Notes under the pieces: model-generated
Seen by the model: the letters and a program-made list of their open reading frames with translations, nothing else
Database searches by the model: none
What the model was told of the DNA's origin: nothing
Origin: Gossypium raimondii
Taxonomy: Eukaryota; Streptophyta; Magnoliopsida; Malvales; Malvaceae
Assembly: GCF_025698545.1 (NCBI RefSeq)
Contig: NC_068569.1
Coordinates: 2,294,001-2,358,000 of the forward strand
DNA: 64,000 nucleotides
Reading direction: 5' to 3'
In this document: positions 1 to 12,723 of the stretch, piece by piece
Position numbering within the stretch: position 1 is the first letter of the stretch
How the letters are laid out: each line of letters starts with the position of its first letter
Translations under genes and position numbers: made by a program

Positions 1-3000
1 TTACATTTGTTGTAAATAGTTGATAGACAAGCTGCCAGAACAGTTAAATAATTTACCTTTACAGTTAAGTTAGAAATGAAAAGCAAAAATACAATATTCA
101 GCACATTTCATTTGGTAAATCAGGGTTAGGATAGACATCTTTAGCCACCTCTTCTGATCCTTTGTTCTAAGCAGTACACAATATACAAAAAGGAAAATTT
201 TCAAAAAAACATTTTGAAGCCTAGTTTTAAAGCTACAGCTAGATGTCGAGAAAACTACATGGAAATTATGATTACTTGAATCAAGTTGAGTGCTTCTAAG
301 TTCTACAATCTCATTTGGGATTATAGTCACGAGAAAGTTATAAAAAGATGAACAAAACACTAACAATACTCAACAAGTTTACATTTAAAATTCCAGTGAA
401 CCAAACCTGCAAGGCAGTTTCCAAGTCTGAAGGTGAACAATCACCGGAGAAGGTCCTCATATAGGCCCCAAGCTTTGTACCAACTTCTACTCTCTTGCCA
501 GCAAGCATCTCCATTAGCACTGATGGTTTATGACCAAATACACCAATTTCTCCAGCAATGGTTGATCCCATTGAACACGAAAAATACTCACTTTCAGGAA
601 GTTCAGATAACCCCCCATATGAGAACCCTGTAAAAAGAACCTGTTGAATGGTGCATAAGAAGCATGTTTTTATCATTTATCAACTCTAGAAAGCATATCA
701 TACCTTGAAACCAAATAAAGGACACATAAAGCTGTCTTAAGGCTAATTTTACTAGAATTATTCAAATATTGCCTCAGGCAAGTAACTGAACATCCATAGA
801 GATGCTGCAATGGTCAAAGCAATTATACCTGGTCATCAAAAAAGTCTGTACACTTGTAGCAAACCCGCATTCCATTTGATAGAGTTAATTCAGTAGCTCC
901 AATATTTGAGTAATCTATCTGCTCTACAATGTACCTGAAGTGAATAATTTGACTGACTTAGAAATAAATAACCAAAGAAGATGGTCAATCTTTTCATGAA
1001 TGAGAGCATTTGAAACAGTTAAGAGTAATAATCTGAAGAGGGAAAATTGAGGTGCTGATAGAAACCAAAGGAATCCATCACATTCTATGATATGAAGTTA
1101 TGTTATTCCTAATTCCTAGTAAGGTGCATTACATTTATGATTGAAATAAATTTAAAAGGAGGACACAAATAGATAGCAAGGTAAAAATAGTTGCAAATAT
1201 ACAATACAAGGACATTTTAAAGTAGAAAGGCCAAACTTTACCCTGGATCCGGTTTTATATTAACAATTTCTTCTGGAATGTACTCATCATCCCATGGGGC
1301 AATGCTACCTTCCTTCTCAAGATTATTGATCTTCAGCACAACTTTTTTAAGGTCATCAACTGTAGCAGAAGCTTGAGGTTCAATTGTCTTTAGGACACAG
1401 CTGCATGATGTTTGTAACTTCTCTGCGTACTTGGACACTTCTGATGCAGATATATCTATGTAAAGGTAATGATGATTAGTGCAAAACATAACATCGAACC
1501 TGGTTCATCTCCATATGTCTAGAAAAAGAAATGTTCACTCACAAGGCAGAATAGATTTTTGGAGTTGAGCTTCATACTCAATACCAATAACAGGTTCATT
1601 GTGGATAAAGTGCTGCAAAATGAAAATGATGAATATAAAGGATCTTTCTAGATTCACAAAACCTCAAGGTAGATAAATGGAAAGGATTCTAGCCACTCTA
1701 ATAATATACCTGAATATATTCATCTCTTAAGCTAGTTGATTGCATTTGATCACGCTCCAAATAGGCAGATTCAATCTCTGACATCAACAAGGCTCGGACA
1801 ACAGACACTTCACGCTCAGAGAACCCATGAAGTTGCACCCTTGCAACCTGAAGCACAATACATCAGCGAGACGATATGAATGAAAATTAAGGAAGCAGAA
1901 AGGAATACAAATGAGTCGAGAGATCAAAAAAAGATAGCAAACCTCAATTAGCATCGATTCTAGGGCCTGCAATGTCCCTTTTTCCTTACAAGTGGAGCTC
2001 ATAATGTAAGCCTTTAAGGGGCTAACAAGAGCATCTGAAGCAGCAGAGCATGAGAAGTAGGGTGGATCCTTTCTACGAGAGATTTTAAAGAACCTTTGAT
2101 TCAGAGCATGTAGAAACATGGACTCTACAAGCATGTCCCTATAGTCTTTTACTGTCTTCAGCTCATCAGCTGGCATCTTATAGCTAATCATCACTGCAGA
2201 CTTTTACAAGGCAATGACAAGAAAATGGAATTATGAATTGTAGGTATCCAACAAAGCCATATGCTCAAATATGTTCAAGACTTGAAGTGTACTTACCCCA
2301 GCAGCTTCAGACTCCACAAAACACGAAAAGCGTGGATCCTCATGAGAAGGAACAGGAAATGACGGTATGATTGGAGGGTCAGGCCCAGAGTTTTTCCCCT
2401 CAAAATGAGTCCTTATCAACTCCACAACACTCTAGAGGAGAGAGAGAAACAAAGAGAGAATTTGTTAAGCACTCTGGACTGGTAAGCAGACTAAGGTTAT
2501 AACTCGGAGTAGAGTTTTCATGCTAACATATACTAACCTCTGTATCAGGAAAATCTCCAACAGCTATCACTGCCATATTGTGCAGATGGTACCATTTTTT
2601 ATAAAACTGCTTCACTGTTTCAGAAGACACAGTTCGAATTACTTTTTCCAATCCAATTGGTAGGCGCTCAGCATACTGCAAACAACCCGGCTTTAGATGT
2701 AATATAAAATGTACTCGAACATAAAATTAGGATTGGATCAGCTAGTTAGACTCCCAATCAAAATACATTGATGATTTTACTTTGAAATTTTGAACTGCAA
2801 GCTTAATCTCAAGTCTCAACAGCAAGGAAGATGAAAGGAGTTCACTAAAGACTATGAACGGAACACTATTCTTATCCCCATTGTCCGCTGATATGATATT
2901 TGCTGAGCTCCATTATAAAAGTGAATACAAAAGTAGTGCTAATGATCAGACAAATAAATAGATCCCATCATAGCTATGAGTAGGCTAAAGATCTCCACTC

Positions 3001-3903
3001 TAAAGCCCTTATAAATCAATTAATTCAACAAATGATCTGTATATAAATGAGTGAGTAGGAGTACCTTAGAACCTTCCATCATCAGAGCCCAATGAGCATC
3101 CTGCATCCTTCCACTGGCATTTCTGTTTCCTCTATACTCCTCCATAACAGCCCCTCTTTCTTTTTCCAGATCATCTTTCGAGACTCGAATCTGCACAACC
3201 AATCAGTGGTAAAGAAACACACAAAAGAAGAATAAAAAAAAGCATCCAAATAGCAGGAAACGGGATAGTAATATGCCTCCGAACTGAATTCTGCCAATAC
3301 CGAGATGGCCTGAGACAACAGCTCAGGCTTATCAATAGGAACAAACAACTCGTATACAGTATCATCGGCAGATGTGACCGCATTTTGACAAGCACCAAAT
3401 TCAGCTCCAATACTTTCAAGAAACTTGACAATATCATGATTTGTGTACTTCTTAGTGGCGCTAAAAGCAAGGTGCTCAACTATGTGAGCAACTCCACGCT
3501 CACCTTCCTCTTCCAAAACTGAGCTGCATAAACGCCGTTAAAATTAAGTATTCTGTATAAAATATTTCCTACACGGTTCAGGCTTAAGCAAGAAAAACTC
3601 TAAAAAAATCCCTAAAAAGGGCTAGGTCTTGCTAGGTGTTTGATTAAGTCAATAAATTCTTGAACGAAAAGCACGAAACGGAGGAGAGACTAACCCAACT
3701 TTAACAGCGAGAGCGAGAGCGGCTCTCAATCGAGGCTTAGGATTAGAACGAACATAGTAAGTGAGTCCATTGTCGAGTCTGCCGTAGTCCACTCCGAAGG
3801 GTTGGTGTTGGAACTCTTGATCTAAGTCCACGTTTACCAGCTTCAAGGACCTGAAGCCGTGCTTCTTCGCGATCTGCGAGTTGTCGATTGGAAGCAAATC
3901 CAT
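1..3903 (-). CDS. Zinc protease PQQL-like, peptidase family M16 (5' part, runs off window start)
   Basis: Insulinase-type metalloprotease, probably an orthologue of Arabidopsis At5g56730 (recall). Exons read on the minus strand: 3903-3695, 3523-3277, 3190-3065, 2675-2538, 2431-2297, 2200-1943, 1847-1710, 1612-1543, 1455-1242, 934-829, 640-407, and 31 to beyond base 1. All joins keep frame, giving 635 residues of an expected roughly 1000. The inverted zinc motif HxxEH is visible as VAHIVEHLAF near residue 85, followed by the M16 block FLESIGAEFGACQNA; the downstream Glu ligand region LEKERGAVMEEYRGN lies in exon 3. The ATG at 3903 starts MDLLPIDNSQ, as in plant homologues. Exon 2 appears to end at a GC donor, and the exon 6 acceptor (2201-2202) has a poor pyrimidine tract; protein conservation fixes both. 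The last exon begins LVYQLFTTNV at base 31. The substrate is unknown; plant M16 members of this type are often predicted to be organellar, but I see no clear transit peptide. Confidence 0.92.
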
Positions 3904-5258
3904 GTCTCTCGAAGGAAATTTGAGAATAAATGAATGGTTCGATGTTCCGTTTTCTTCAAATTGCTTTATTTATTTAAAAAATTTTGTTAACGGCAATCAG
4001 TTTTAGTAGTTGCAAAAATTTGTAATCCTGATCTGAGAAGGAAAAAATGTTCATTTTGAAGATGGGATTGGGCCTGCAACTGCAACTGGATCGTACTTTT
4101 TCTTTTTTCTCTCCAATTGCGTGGAACCCACGTGAAATCCAAGGAGATTTTTCTAATTTTTTTGTTTGTAAACATTTTTCTTTTCGGGAACATTAGAATG
4201 CTTCGTACTTTAGCCCATAGCCCCCATCTATTTTTCAATTAAATTTGACTATTTAATAACGGAATTATTTAAGCTTAAAAAGGGGCTAAAAGTGAATTGG
4301 ACCACTTAACCAAAGGGCTAAGGACCCATCTTGGCATCTAACTTTGCCCTTGATAAATATAGTAAACATTTGTGGATTTTGCTTTGGTGCTTGTCTTGTC
4401 TCTTTCTCGAGACATTTTGACTCTGGTATAAGTCCTGTTTCGACGTCGTTTAAGAAAGGAAGAGGAACAAAAGCAGTCCAAAGGCCCAAGAAAAGGGTGA
4501 ATGGAGTTTTTCGTTATTTTGTGAGCATGGATGACATTTTCCCTTCTTGTTGTATAATAAACCCTTTGTCCTCTCGCGTTTGGCTAATTTCTTAAGGGTT
4601 AGAGCCTAATTTCTTTTATTCTTGGCAAGTCATTTTGGTTATTGGTTATACGTGAGTTCCTGCCATGTTTACTCGTCTATTTCTTAGTTCATTTTCTCTT
4701 ATTTTATTATTTTCTGTCTTGTACCTATCCTACTTACGAGACTCTAAAAAAAGAAAAGATTTCAAATTTTTTTATCAAAATATGTAGTATGATGGCATCC
4801 CCCCCTCCCTTCCCTCTATCTATTTTCGGTGACTTTTCCTTTTCTGGTAACTAAAGGAAAGCTAAGCCCTAAAAGCAAAATTTAAAAATATCTGCAAATT
4901 TGCACTGAAGTAGTAAATGTTTATAAAGCTGTAGGCAGAAAATTTTCACGAGAAAATAGACTTTTTTATTTCATTTCGAATGAATATACAATACTTATGT
5001 TTCAAATTATTTTATCAAAGCATGCATTTATTTTCTGAATGGGGAAATTCCCATTGTATGTATTATGGCAACTTTTCACATCCATTTTCAATGTTCGTGT
5101 TAGAAATTGCCACTTTAAAATTCATAAATAGTTGTGGGAAGTTGCCATCATCCAGTGAGCACTTTTCCATTCAAAAAAGATTTCAAAGAATAGGGTTGAC
5201 CTATTAAACGTGATAAAATTTAGAAATATATTGGTATATTGTGACAGCTTTAGCAACA
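3904..5258. other. Intergenic region upstream of the M16 protease gene
   Basis: This stretch holds the promoter side of the M16 protease (minus strand) and the upstream flank of the tRNA-Pro. It is AT-rich with scattered short ORFs that show no protein-like composition or family resemblance. I see no transposon ends, RNA gene or convincing TATA box that could be tied to a mapped transcript start. Confidence 0.5.
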
Positions 5259-5330
5259 GGGCGTTTGGTCTAGTGGTATGATTCTCGCTTTGGGTGCGAG
5301 AGGTCCCGAGTTCGATTCTCGGAACGCCCC
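5259..5330 (+). tRNA. tRNA-Pro (anticodon UGG)
   Basis: A complete 72-nt cloverleaf can be folded. The acceptor stem 5259-5265 (GGGCGTT) pairs with 5323-5329 (AACGCCC), with discriminator C5330. The D arm contains the A box TGGTCTAGTGG. The anticodon stem CTCGC (5284-5288) pairs with GCGAG (5296-5300) around the 7-nt loop TTTGGGT, giving anticodon TGG (5291-5293), which reads CCA proline codons. The T arm has the B box GTTCGATTC. There is no intron and no encoded CCA end, as expected for a nuclear gene. A short T run at 5347-5350 can serve as Pol III terminator. Confidence 0.97.
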
Positions 5331-5510
5331 ATTTATGAAGTTTAGCTTTTAGCTATTTTTATTTTCTTAATTTTTTTATTTACTAATCCAACAGTGAGAT
5401 GCCATATAATATAAGCGATTGAACGACAACATTTTCGTTAGTGCAATCGAGGTTTTGGCTGTAACTTTGAGGGTTTAACCGTTCGGCTCTGGAACTGGTT
5501 CGAGAGAGAG

Positions 5511-6911
5511 ATGGGAAGGAGGATACTGAACGATGCGTTAAGGTCAATAGTGAATGCTGAGAGGAGGGGCAAGGCCACGGTGGAACTGAAACCAATCTCC
5601 ACCGTCATATCTTCCTTTCTTAATATCATGAAATATCGAGGTCAGTTCCTTCCTTTTTTTTTTCTGTTTTTTTTTCTTTAATTCGTTGTCTGTGATTATG
5701 GATTTGGATTATTTAGGTCAATATGCATGGGTTTTTGCTTTAATTTAATTTAATATTGATTAATCTCGAGAATTGGTTTGGTTGAAATGACCTAGTTTTG
5801 ATAGTTGTTACTTAAACCTGCAAAAGTTTCTTTCTCTTTTTGCGAATTTGAATATTGTTGTATCAGTGAATGCTTATGCTTATGTATGTCAAAGAGTTGA
5901 ACTTCAATAAGCATATTCATTTAATTGGTTTATACACATTGTTTGGATGTCTGATAAAGAATTTGGGTGTTGAAAGCCATCGATTCATTTTTTAGACTAA
6001 ACAAGTTATCATAATAACTGAAGATTAATCCTTTTTGTCACTTCAGTAAGCTTATCTTGTATGAAATCGGAGGGCAATGGGTATTTATTAATAAGATGCA
6101 GCGGTGATATGATAATAGTGCTTCTTCCTTTGTTATTCTGGTGTTTATTTTCACTTTTACTTGATACTTGAGTGTTTAGATTGATTACTAGAATCCATGC
6201 TTCTATCTTCAGTTGCCTGGTTATTTTATCAATATGATGTGGAAGGAATTATGCAAATTTTCTTCCTTGTTTTGTCAACCGTATTTTTTGTTTATTTGAA
6301 GCTTTGAAAACCATTAGGCATCATGCTCTTTTCGATGAATTAGTGCTGTTGTAATCTCATGAACTAAGTGGCTGCGAATCTAGTTGTCATGATATTTAGA
6401 GTTGTGGCTACTGCTACTTTTGAATCTGTTGCTTCTTGCTGTGTTTTTGACTTCTTTGTAAATTGCATTTTGAAAGGATATATAAAGAACTTCGAAGTTC
6501 ATGATCCACATAGAGTGGGGAGGATAACAGTTGACCTGCAGGGAAGGGTAAACGATTGCCGGGCACTCACTTACAGGCAGGACATCAAAGCAAAGGATAT
6601 CGAAAAATACAAAACACTTAAACTTCCAACTCGTCAGGTTTGTTAAGAATCCATGTGTGTCTGGTGTTTCAATTATTCATTGCCAATTTAATGTAGAAAG
6701 TGCTCGATACGGAATGCAGATGCAGCAGCTATGTTTGTAGAATCTGCATGTCATGGGAGGGTGCGATCTTCTAGTTTGATACTCACCTTGTTTATTTTCT
6801 TATTACGTGCAGTGGGGTTATGTTGTGATTTCAACTCCGGATGGAGTTTTGGATCATGAAGAAGCCATTCGAAGGAATGTAGGTGGGCAGGTTCTGGGTT
6901 ATTTTCATTAG
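5511..6911 (+). CDS. RPS15A: Ribosomal protein S15a, type II (S15a-5-like)
   Basis: Small-subunit ribosomal protein of the uS8 family. Three exons, 5511-5640, 6477-6637 and 6813-6911, join in frame to 129 residues ending [10 protein letters not shown]. Introns have GT-AG ends (GAG/GTCAGT, CAG/GTTTGT). The start [20 protein letters not shown] and the segment [20 protein letters not shown] are those of the divergent type II S15a (Arabidopsis S15a-2/-5, At2g19720 and At4g29430, from memory), not of the canonical cytosolic form, which begins [20 protein letters not shown]. Literature on angiosperm mitochondrial ribosomes proposes that a duplicated cytosolic S15a replaced mitochondrial S8, and type II copies are candidates; the sequence alone shows no presequence. 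The preceding tRNA-Pro is on the same strand but transcribed by a different polymerase. Confidence 0.95.
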
Positions 6912-7661
6912 ACTTGTTTATCTTTCTGATAGTTGTTTGAGCTGTGCTTTATCTCTGAACTTTCAATCAAATATCTATCTGAATTTGGTATCGTTTAAAA
7001 CAGAATATTAGAATATATAACTTTTGTTTTGATGCCCGTATTTGTATTTGAGGATTAGAATTTTAGTGTTTGCTCCATTGGTAGCCTGCTATCTAAGGTT
7101 TTTCACTTGAAATGTCATAAGCTCATTCACATATATTCAGGCTTAAGCTGCCAATCCAATTTTAAGACATTTGCACCTTCAAAGTGCTCCTTTTATCTTT
7201 GATCTAAAACATGGATTTTTATGCTTTGCATAATATGCTTCAGTGTTCACGAAAAATGCCCCAACTAGGAAGTAGGAACACACAGGGCCATCAGCTTTTT
7301 AGCCTCCAAGTAAAGATAAGGGCTGAACCCGATCTAAAGCAGGAGTTTTGCTGATAACCCATAGCAGCAAATTTATGTCTGGTGCCATTTGGAATGACTG
7401 ATATTACTCTCTTCACATATTCACATCCCGAGACACAGCCTGAGAAACCTATTCCGCTCTTTATTTCTCCAGTTTCAAAGGAGCTGTTTTATTGCATCAA
7501 AGAAGCTTATCAAAGCAAATAACATTTCAACTCTAGTTGGATAAGTAATATATTATACATCCCTGTAATGTTAAAAAAAAAAAAATCTGTACGAACATGC
7601 AAATCGAAAATAGTCGTAATAACATAGACAGCACATTGGAAATTCAGAAACTACATATACA
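6912..7661. other. Convergent 3' flanks of S15a and IST1-like genes
   Basis: A 750-bp gap between two convergent genes, which should contain both 3' UTRs and their polyadenylation sites. Besides a short A run near 7572-7584, nothing stands out: no ORF, no RNA gene and no transposon ends. Confidence 0.5.
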
Positions 7662-10600
7662 TTAGCGATTCTGTCTGAGGGAATTTAAGTGTGCGGTCAA
7701 GGTATCATAATCAGGAAGCTTAGGGTGAACATGAGTGGCACTCTCCTTCGATGATCTCTCAATTGATGTTTGAGCCTTCGAACTTTTGGCACTACCTGAT
7801 GATATACTCTTCTGGACGGGAGAAGATACTTGTTCCTTTTCTGATGATTTCAAAGTTCCACCAACTGAATATCTCTTAGTCTCTGAAACCAGCCTTGAAG
7901 TTGGTTGAGATGAAAACCGGGAATGCTGAAAACTTTCTCGGTGATCTGAGTTCTTCTTCTGAGGCTGAGTCTTTGGTATAGCTTCATCAGCGTCTGGACT
8001 CTTTGAGGTTAAACTCTTTTCCTCACCATTGTCAAGCGCTACTGCTGGCTCGGAGGAAACTGTAGTTCTGTGATTGGAACTTCTCCGTGAATATGAAAGA
8101 GGAGTTTTCGTCCTTCGAGAAATTCTTGTGTTTGAATGCACCTTTAAACTTGTTTTAGGAAGATCTTCATCAGAACCACTATTTCCAGAATCAAAATATG
8201 GGACAGAGGTCCTTAAGCTTGATCTTTTGTTGTATGAACCTTTACTTTCTTCAAAGCTTGGAGTTTTGTTGTATTGATCATCAGTGCTACTAAAAGCCTG
8301 TTTTGGCTGTTCCTCCTGAGAATCATCGTCACTAGAGTCAACCTGAGTAACCGGTGCTCTGGTGCTGACTATTCTACTTACTTCAGCATTCTCTTTCCTA
8401 CTGTATGGCTTATGAATGTAAGATCCAGAACTAACTGAAGCTTCCACTGCCGCAGGAAAGGATGATTGCTTAATTCTAGTAGATGTATCATTGGCTGCTT
8501 CTTCAGAGGATAACGCATTGCCTCCAGGAACTTTAGAATATGGAGGACGCCTATAACCCTTATTTCGAAGGCCACCAGTCAAATTTCCCAAGTTCAGTTC
8601 CTTACTTTCTTCCAGACTAGACTCATTAGAACGTTCAGTATCTTCCATGCCTTCAACCAACCGTGGATTGAGACTACTGTTTCCAGCCTCCTTGGAATCC
8701 ATATTTTGTTTCTGACTACCTATACCAGGATTGCTATTCCCAACGAACCTAGATTTGCCTATGTCCTCTTCACTCTCTGAACTACGGCCATAATCATCGA
8801 AAGTTGCAGGCAAGTCATCCCCATGAGAAGGAACTGCAGAGCTAGTCGAACTTTCAAAGAAGGCAGAAGCAGGCCACTCCTCTGAGAAAATATTGGATTT
8901 TGAAACGGACTTTTGAGCTGAATTGATATTCTGCTCAATGCTCAAAGAATTTGTACTTGTAAATGGATGACTAGGTGATATCTGACCCGGAGAAGAAAAG
9001 TCCATGTTGTATTCATGTACTTTAGGCTCTTCCTCCAAACCAAAATTATCTTCATAAGTATCTGATCCATAATCATCAAAAACTGCCGAGGCGTTGTCAA
9101 AAGAACCTGTTGTTTCTTCTGTGCCTCTTGGAAGGCTTACTTCATCATTGAGATGAAATAAATCCTCACCAGAACCATTTCCAGACTTCTGACAGTTTAT
9201 ATTTGATAAAACATCATGATCATCATAAGAAGTCTTTCTATCATGCAGTTCATTCTCAAATTGCATCCTGCTTTCACCAGACTTTCTCTTATCATTTTCT
9301 GACTCCTGCCAATTTAGATTAGAGAGATCATCATGATCATCAGTAGATGTGTTTAATTGAGAAACAGACGAAGAATATCTTGATTGTTCCCCATCCCTGA
9401 TGTCATGATGATCAACATTCTGAGGATTCTTAATACCATGCAGTTCATTCACAAATTGCTTCCCATTTCCACCTGAGTTTCTCTTCATGCTCACTTCAGC
9501 AAAATGTTCCATCTGCCTGTCTTCAGATGAGTTTGTTACGGAATATGCATCTCTGATTTCATTATTCACCGATGATTTTTCATTGAAGGAAGCTGCAGTT
9601 GACTTGAAGGAACCATGAGTGGATTTATCACCACTCCTTGCAATGTTACTGTAAACATTTTCAGTTCCCCCTTCCTGGTTATGTTGTTCATTCCTGTCAG
9701 CTTGTTCATAATTCCCAGAATCCCTTCCATGGAGGGAATTATTAATCGGATGTCTGGCATGATGTTCATTTTCTGATGATGAGCCAGTATACTTCCGTAG
9801 TTCCTCATGTCTCATACCATTCGGGGACATGTATGACTCCATTGAATACTGCTGGGAGATATTTCCCCGGCTTGAAAGTTCAGCAGCAGCTCGGGCAGCC
9901 ATACTTGCTCGCTCTGCAGATTCAGCAGCTGCCTGAGCAGCTGCAGTAGCATCCTTAAATTTCATTTCCCAATGTTGACTTGGCGAAGAGGAAGCTCTCT
10001 CATTCCCAGAATATGAATTCCTAAATTCCATCCCTTGATTTTCAGTTCCTGAAAAGCAAAGCACCGAAATAAATACCAACAAGTAACATACAATGAAAAA
10101 AAATAACCAAAAGATGATCAATCAGTAAGTTTAAATCTAATAATTAACATACCATGAGGCTTCGAATTTGGAGGATAAGTTCCAGAGGACACCGAATTAT
10201 TGGTACTAGCATTTGAGTGATCAAAATTATTAGGATGAAGAGATGATCTAGAGTTGTGCTCATAGAAGCTTGCGGGTGCTTCACTTCTTCCAGTGTGTTT
10301 TGAATCTTGAACATTAGGGGTGCCTTTATCATAATTAGGAAATTGAACGCCTGGAGGTCTCTGCTCATGACTGGGTGAAGCTTGAACAACTGGAGGATCT
10401 GCCAAAATTTTGGTGGCCTCCATAGAAGCACTTGGTCCATTCTGCAGAAAAAAAAATCATATGGAGAGAGCATTAGTCATCGAGCAAATCAGTTAACCTC
10501 TAACAAACGAGTAACAACGTACAACCACTTCATAATTGAATATTTCTCCATGGAGGGTTCCAAGTATGTTTAAATGAATATTTATTTGTTTGCACATCAA

Positions 10601-12208
10601 AAAAAAAAAAAAAAAGAAACCTGTTTTACACTAGTCTTACCAGCATGTCATCATAAATCTTCGATTCTTTAGCTCCAAATGATTCAGGGTTCCAGTTGAT
10701 CTTTTGTTCCACAGCAATTGCAGTCAAAATTTTGAGTTTGGTTGGACCATCAGGTGCATTAGCAGATAGTTTCTCAACCAACTAAAAGGAATCAAAAGAA
10801 TTTTGTTAGGGCTATATAATTCTCATTATGCCAGATAATGCTAAAATCTGGGTGCATTTCAACTACTGTTAATTCAAGAGTAGATGTTCCATACAAACTC
10901 ACCATACGACCAACACCACAATTAGGACGCAGTTCAAGCGAGGCAGAAGTAAATTCTTTTCCATATTTTGCTGTAAAATGCTTTGAGACATCCTTGAGTT
11001 CTGGTATCTCTTCACACCTTGCAGAGGCAAATATGACACTCGAAATTGCTTCCTTCAAATCGAGGGGGCAGTTTCTGAAAAATTCAAGTCGATGAAAACA
11101 CAATCTAAGGTTACTAAAAATATAGCAATAGAGAAAAAATTAATATAGCTGAAAGACCAAAACACTTATAAATTCATCCTCTACGCATTCAAGCACATAT
11201 ATCCAGCTACTCAAAGCCACTGAAATTAACAGGTGCACCAACCTCTAGCAGAAGTTGCCAATCTACTAAAAGTTGAAATCAAAGTAGTTTTATTGTACTT
11301 GAATTGAAACAGTTTTCCCAGTTATGTTACTTGGAATCAGGTGTCGAATCAGGTGTGAGTGCGGGATAGGGATACCTGTTTAACACATGCATCTTTAATT
11401 TTTACTAAGTTCTTTCCAAGTATTTAGAGGGCTACCTATGTCCATACATCCATTGGACTAACAAAGTACCCCAAGAGTTCCCATAGGTATTAAGGGAACT
11501 TGGGAGTTTTATAAACCAAGTCTAATTGGTTTAACAATGAAGATTAATTTGCCTCTATTTTTTCAAACATCGGCAAACTCAGTAGCGTTATCCTAAATCC
11601 ATAAAGGGCGATTAAAATCAATTCATGAAACAGTAAAAGAAAGTAATTTTACACACTTTTGAGATTCAATGATAAAAAGGCGTTTAAAATCACTTAATGA
11701 AACAGTAAAGAAAGTAATTTACACACTTTTGAGATTCAATGATCGGCATACGTGCGACGATTAGTTCACAGTAGATCTCAAGTAGATTATACGCTGCCAC
11801 AGTCTTTTCTTCCCTAACGACATGCTCCACCTGAAAAATTAAAATAAATAAATAATACCACTAGAATTAAAAACAAAATCTAGATAAAGAAAACTCTGAT
11901 CAAAAGTTAATACCCGAATCCTGGCCGTCTGATCTTGCCCCGACTCCAGTAATTGAGCCAATTCCCTCTTTAACTGCTGAACGTGTGCTTCTCTCTTGTT
12001 CTTCATTAGCTTTATTCGTGGTATCGCTAGCTTTAAAGCCATCTTGCTGTATCAAGTCAAAATTTATAATAAAAAAAGGTCAAAATATCATACTTCCTCT
12101 TCGGTTAGAAAACACACACAAAAAGCAATTAATTTAATTTAACAGATATAGAAATAAAATTAAGAAAGGAAATTACCATTTGGCTGGCTTGAAACTCCTG
12201 TGAAGCAT
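7662..12208 (-). CDS. IST1-like regulator of VPS4 / ESCRT-III-associated protein
   Basis: IST1 family proteins bind ESCRT-III (CHMP1) and the AAA ATPase VPS4/SKD1 and tune multivesicular-body sorting. Seven exons on the minus strand: 12208-12177, 12046-11914, 11830-11727, 11074-10903, 10781-10641, 10441-10153 and 10048-7662. The phases close to 1085 residues. The first exon is tiny (32 nt, MLHRSFKPAK plus part of a Cys codon) and was placed because it restores the family N-terminus before MALKLAIPRIKLMKNKREA. The IST1 domain covers roughly residues 12-175, with ELAQLLESGQDQTARIR, EEKTVAAYNLLEIYCELI and FTAKYGKEF. The long last exon encodes a Ser/Asn/Glu-rich, low-complexity, probably disordered tail with an Ala-rich helix near its start. 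The extreme C-terminus LPDYDTLTAHLNSLRQNR resembles a MIT-interacting motif. Closest recalled relatives are At2g19710 and At4g29440. Confidence 0.95.
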
Positions 12209-12723
12209 TTTTATTTTCCCGGGATGGAGTCTGATAATTCGTTAAAGAGGGAATCAGAAGAACTAAAAAGGGGTTTTATCTTTTGCTTTGGATCAGAAGG
12301 GAAAAGTGAGATTGTGAATTTGATTTGGTCGGATGATTGATTTGTTAACGGAAACTGGGATCTTAGCGGCGAAGGAAGGTATAAGAATGGATTGGAGTTT
12401 TCGCGGAAATTGAAATGTCGTTTTTTTTTTAATTCCTTTTTCAATTTCTTGTGATGGTCAGATCAGTAATCGAATGTGATTAGAACACTTGAAATTTGGG
12501 AACAGTGTAAGGAAAGCGTGTGGAGTCAAATTCAAAATATATTGTTGATTTTGATAAAAAGTGGGGACACAGAGTCTGAGATCGGAGGTTGATTGGGAAA
12601 TTAAATAATTAACGACGTGGAACTCTCTGTTCATGTGGAATTTACCAAAACGCCTCTCCATAGGGTAGAACTTTTCTTTTCTTTTGGGTATAAATTTTTT
12701 TATCTTTTTAGCGAGGGTCACCG
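12209..12723. other. 5' flank of IST1-like gene
   Basis: This should contain the promoter and 5' UTR of the IST1-like gene. Two small ORFs here have no protein family look. The region ends at the first copy of the 8-bp target duplication GGTCACCG (12716-12723) of the neighbouring MITE. Confidence 0.45.

Noticed and set aside
8074-8277. Plus-strand and other-frame ORFs over the IST1-like last exon
   Set aside because: Shadows of a long coding exon, without independent support.
10049-10121. N-terminal hydrophobic extension (MIIFWLFFFIVCYLL...) of the long ORF ending at 7662
   Set aside because: It is intron read-through: an AG acceptor before GAACTGAAAATC at 10048 and the matching phase of the exon ending at 10153 show the real join.
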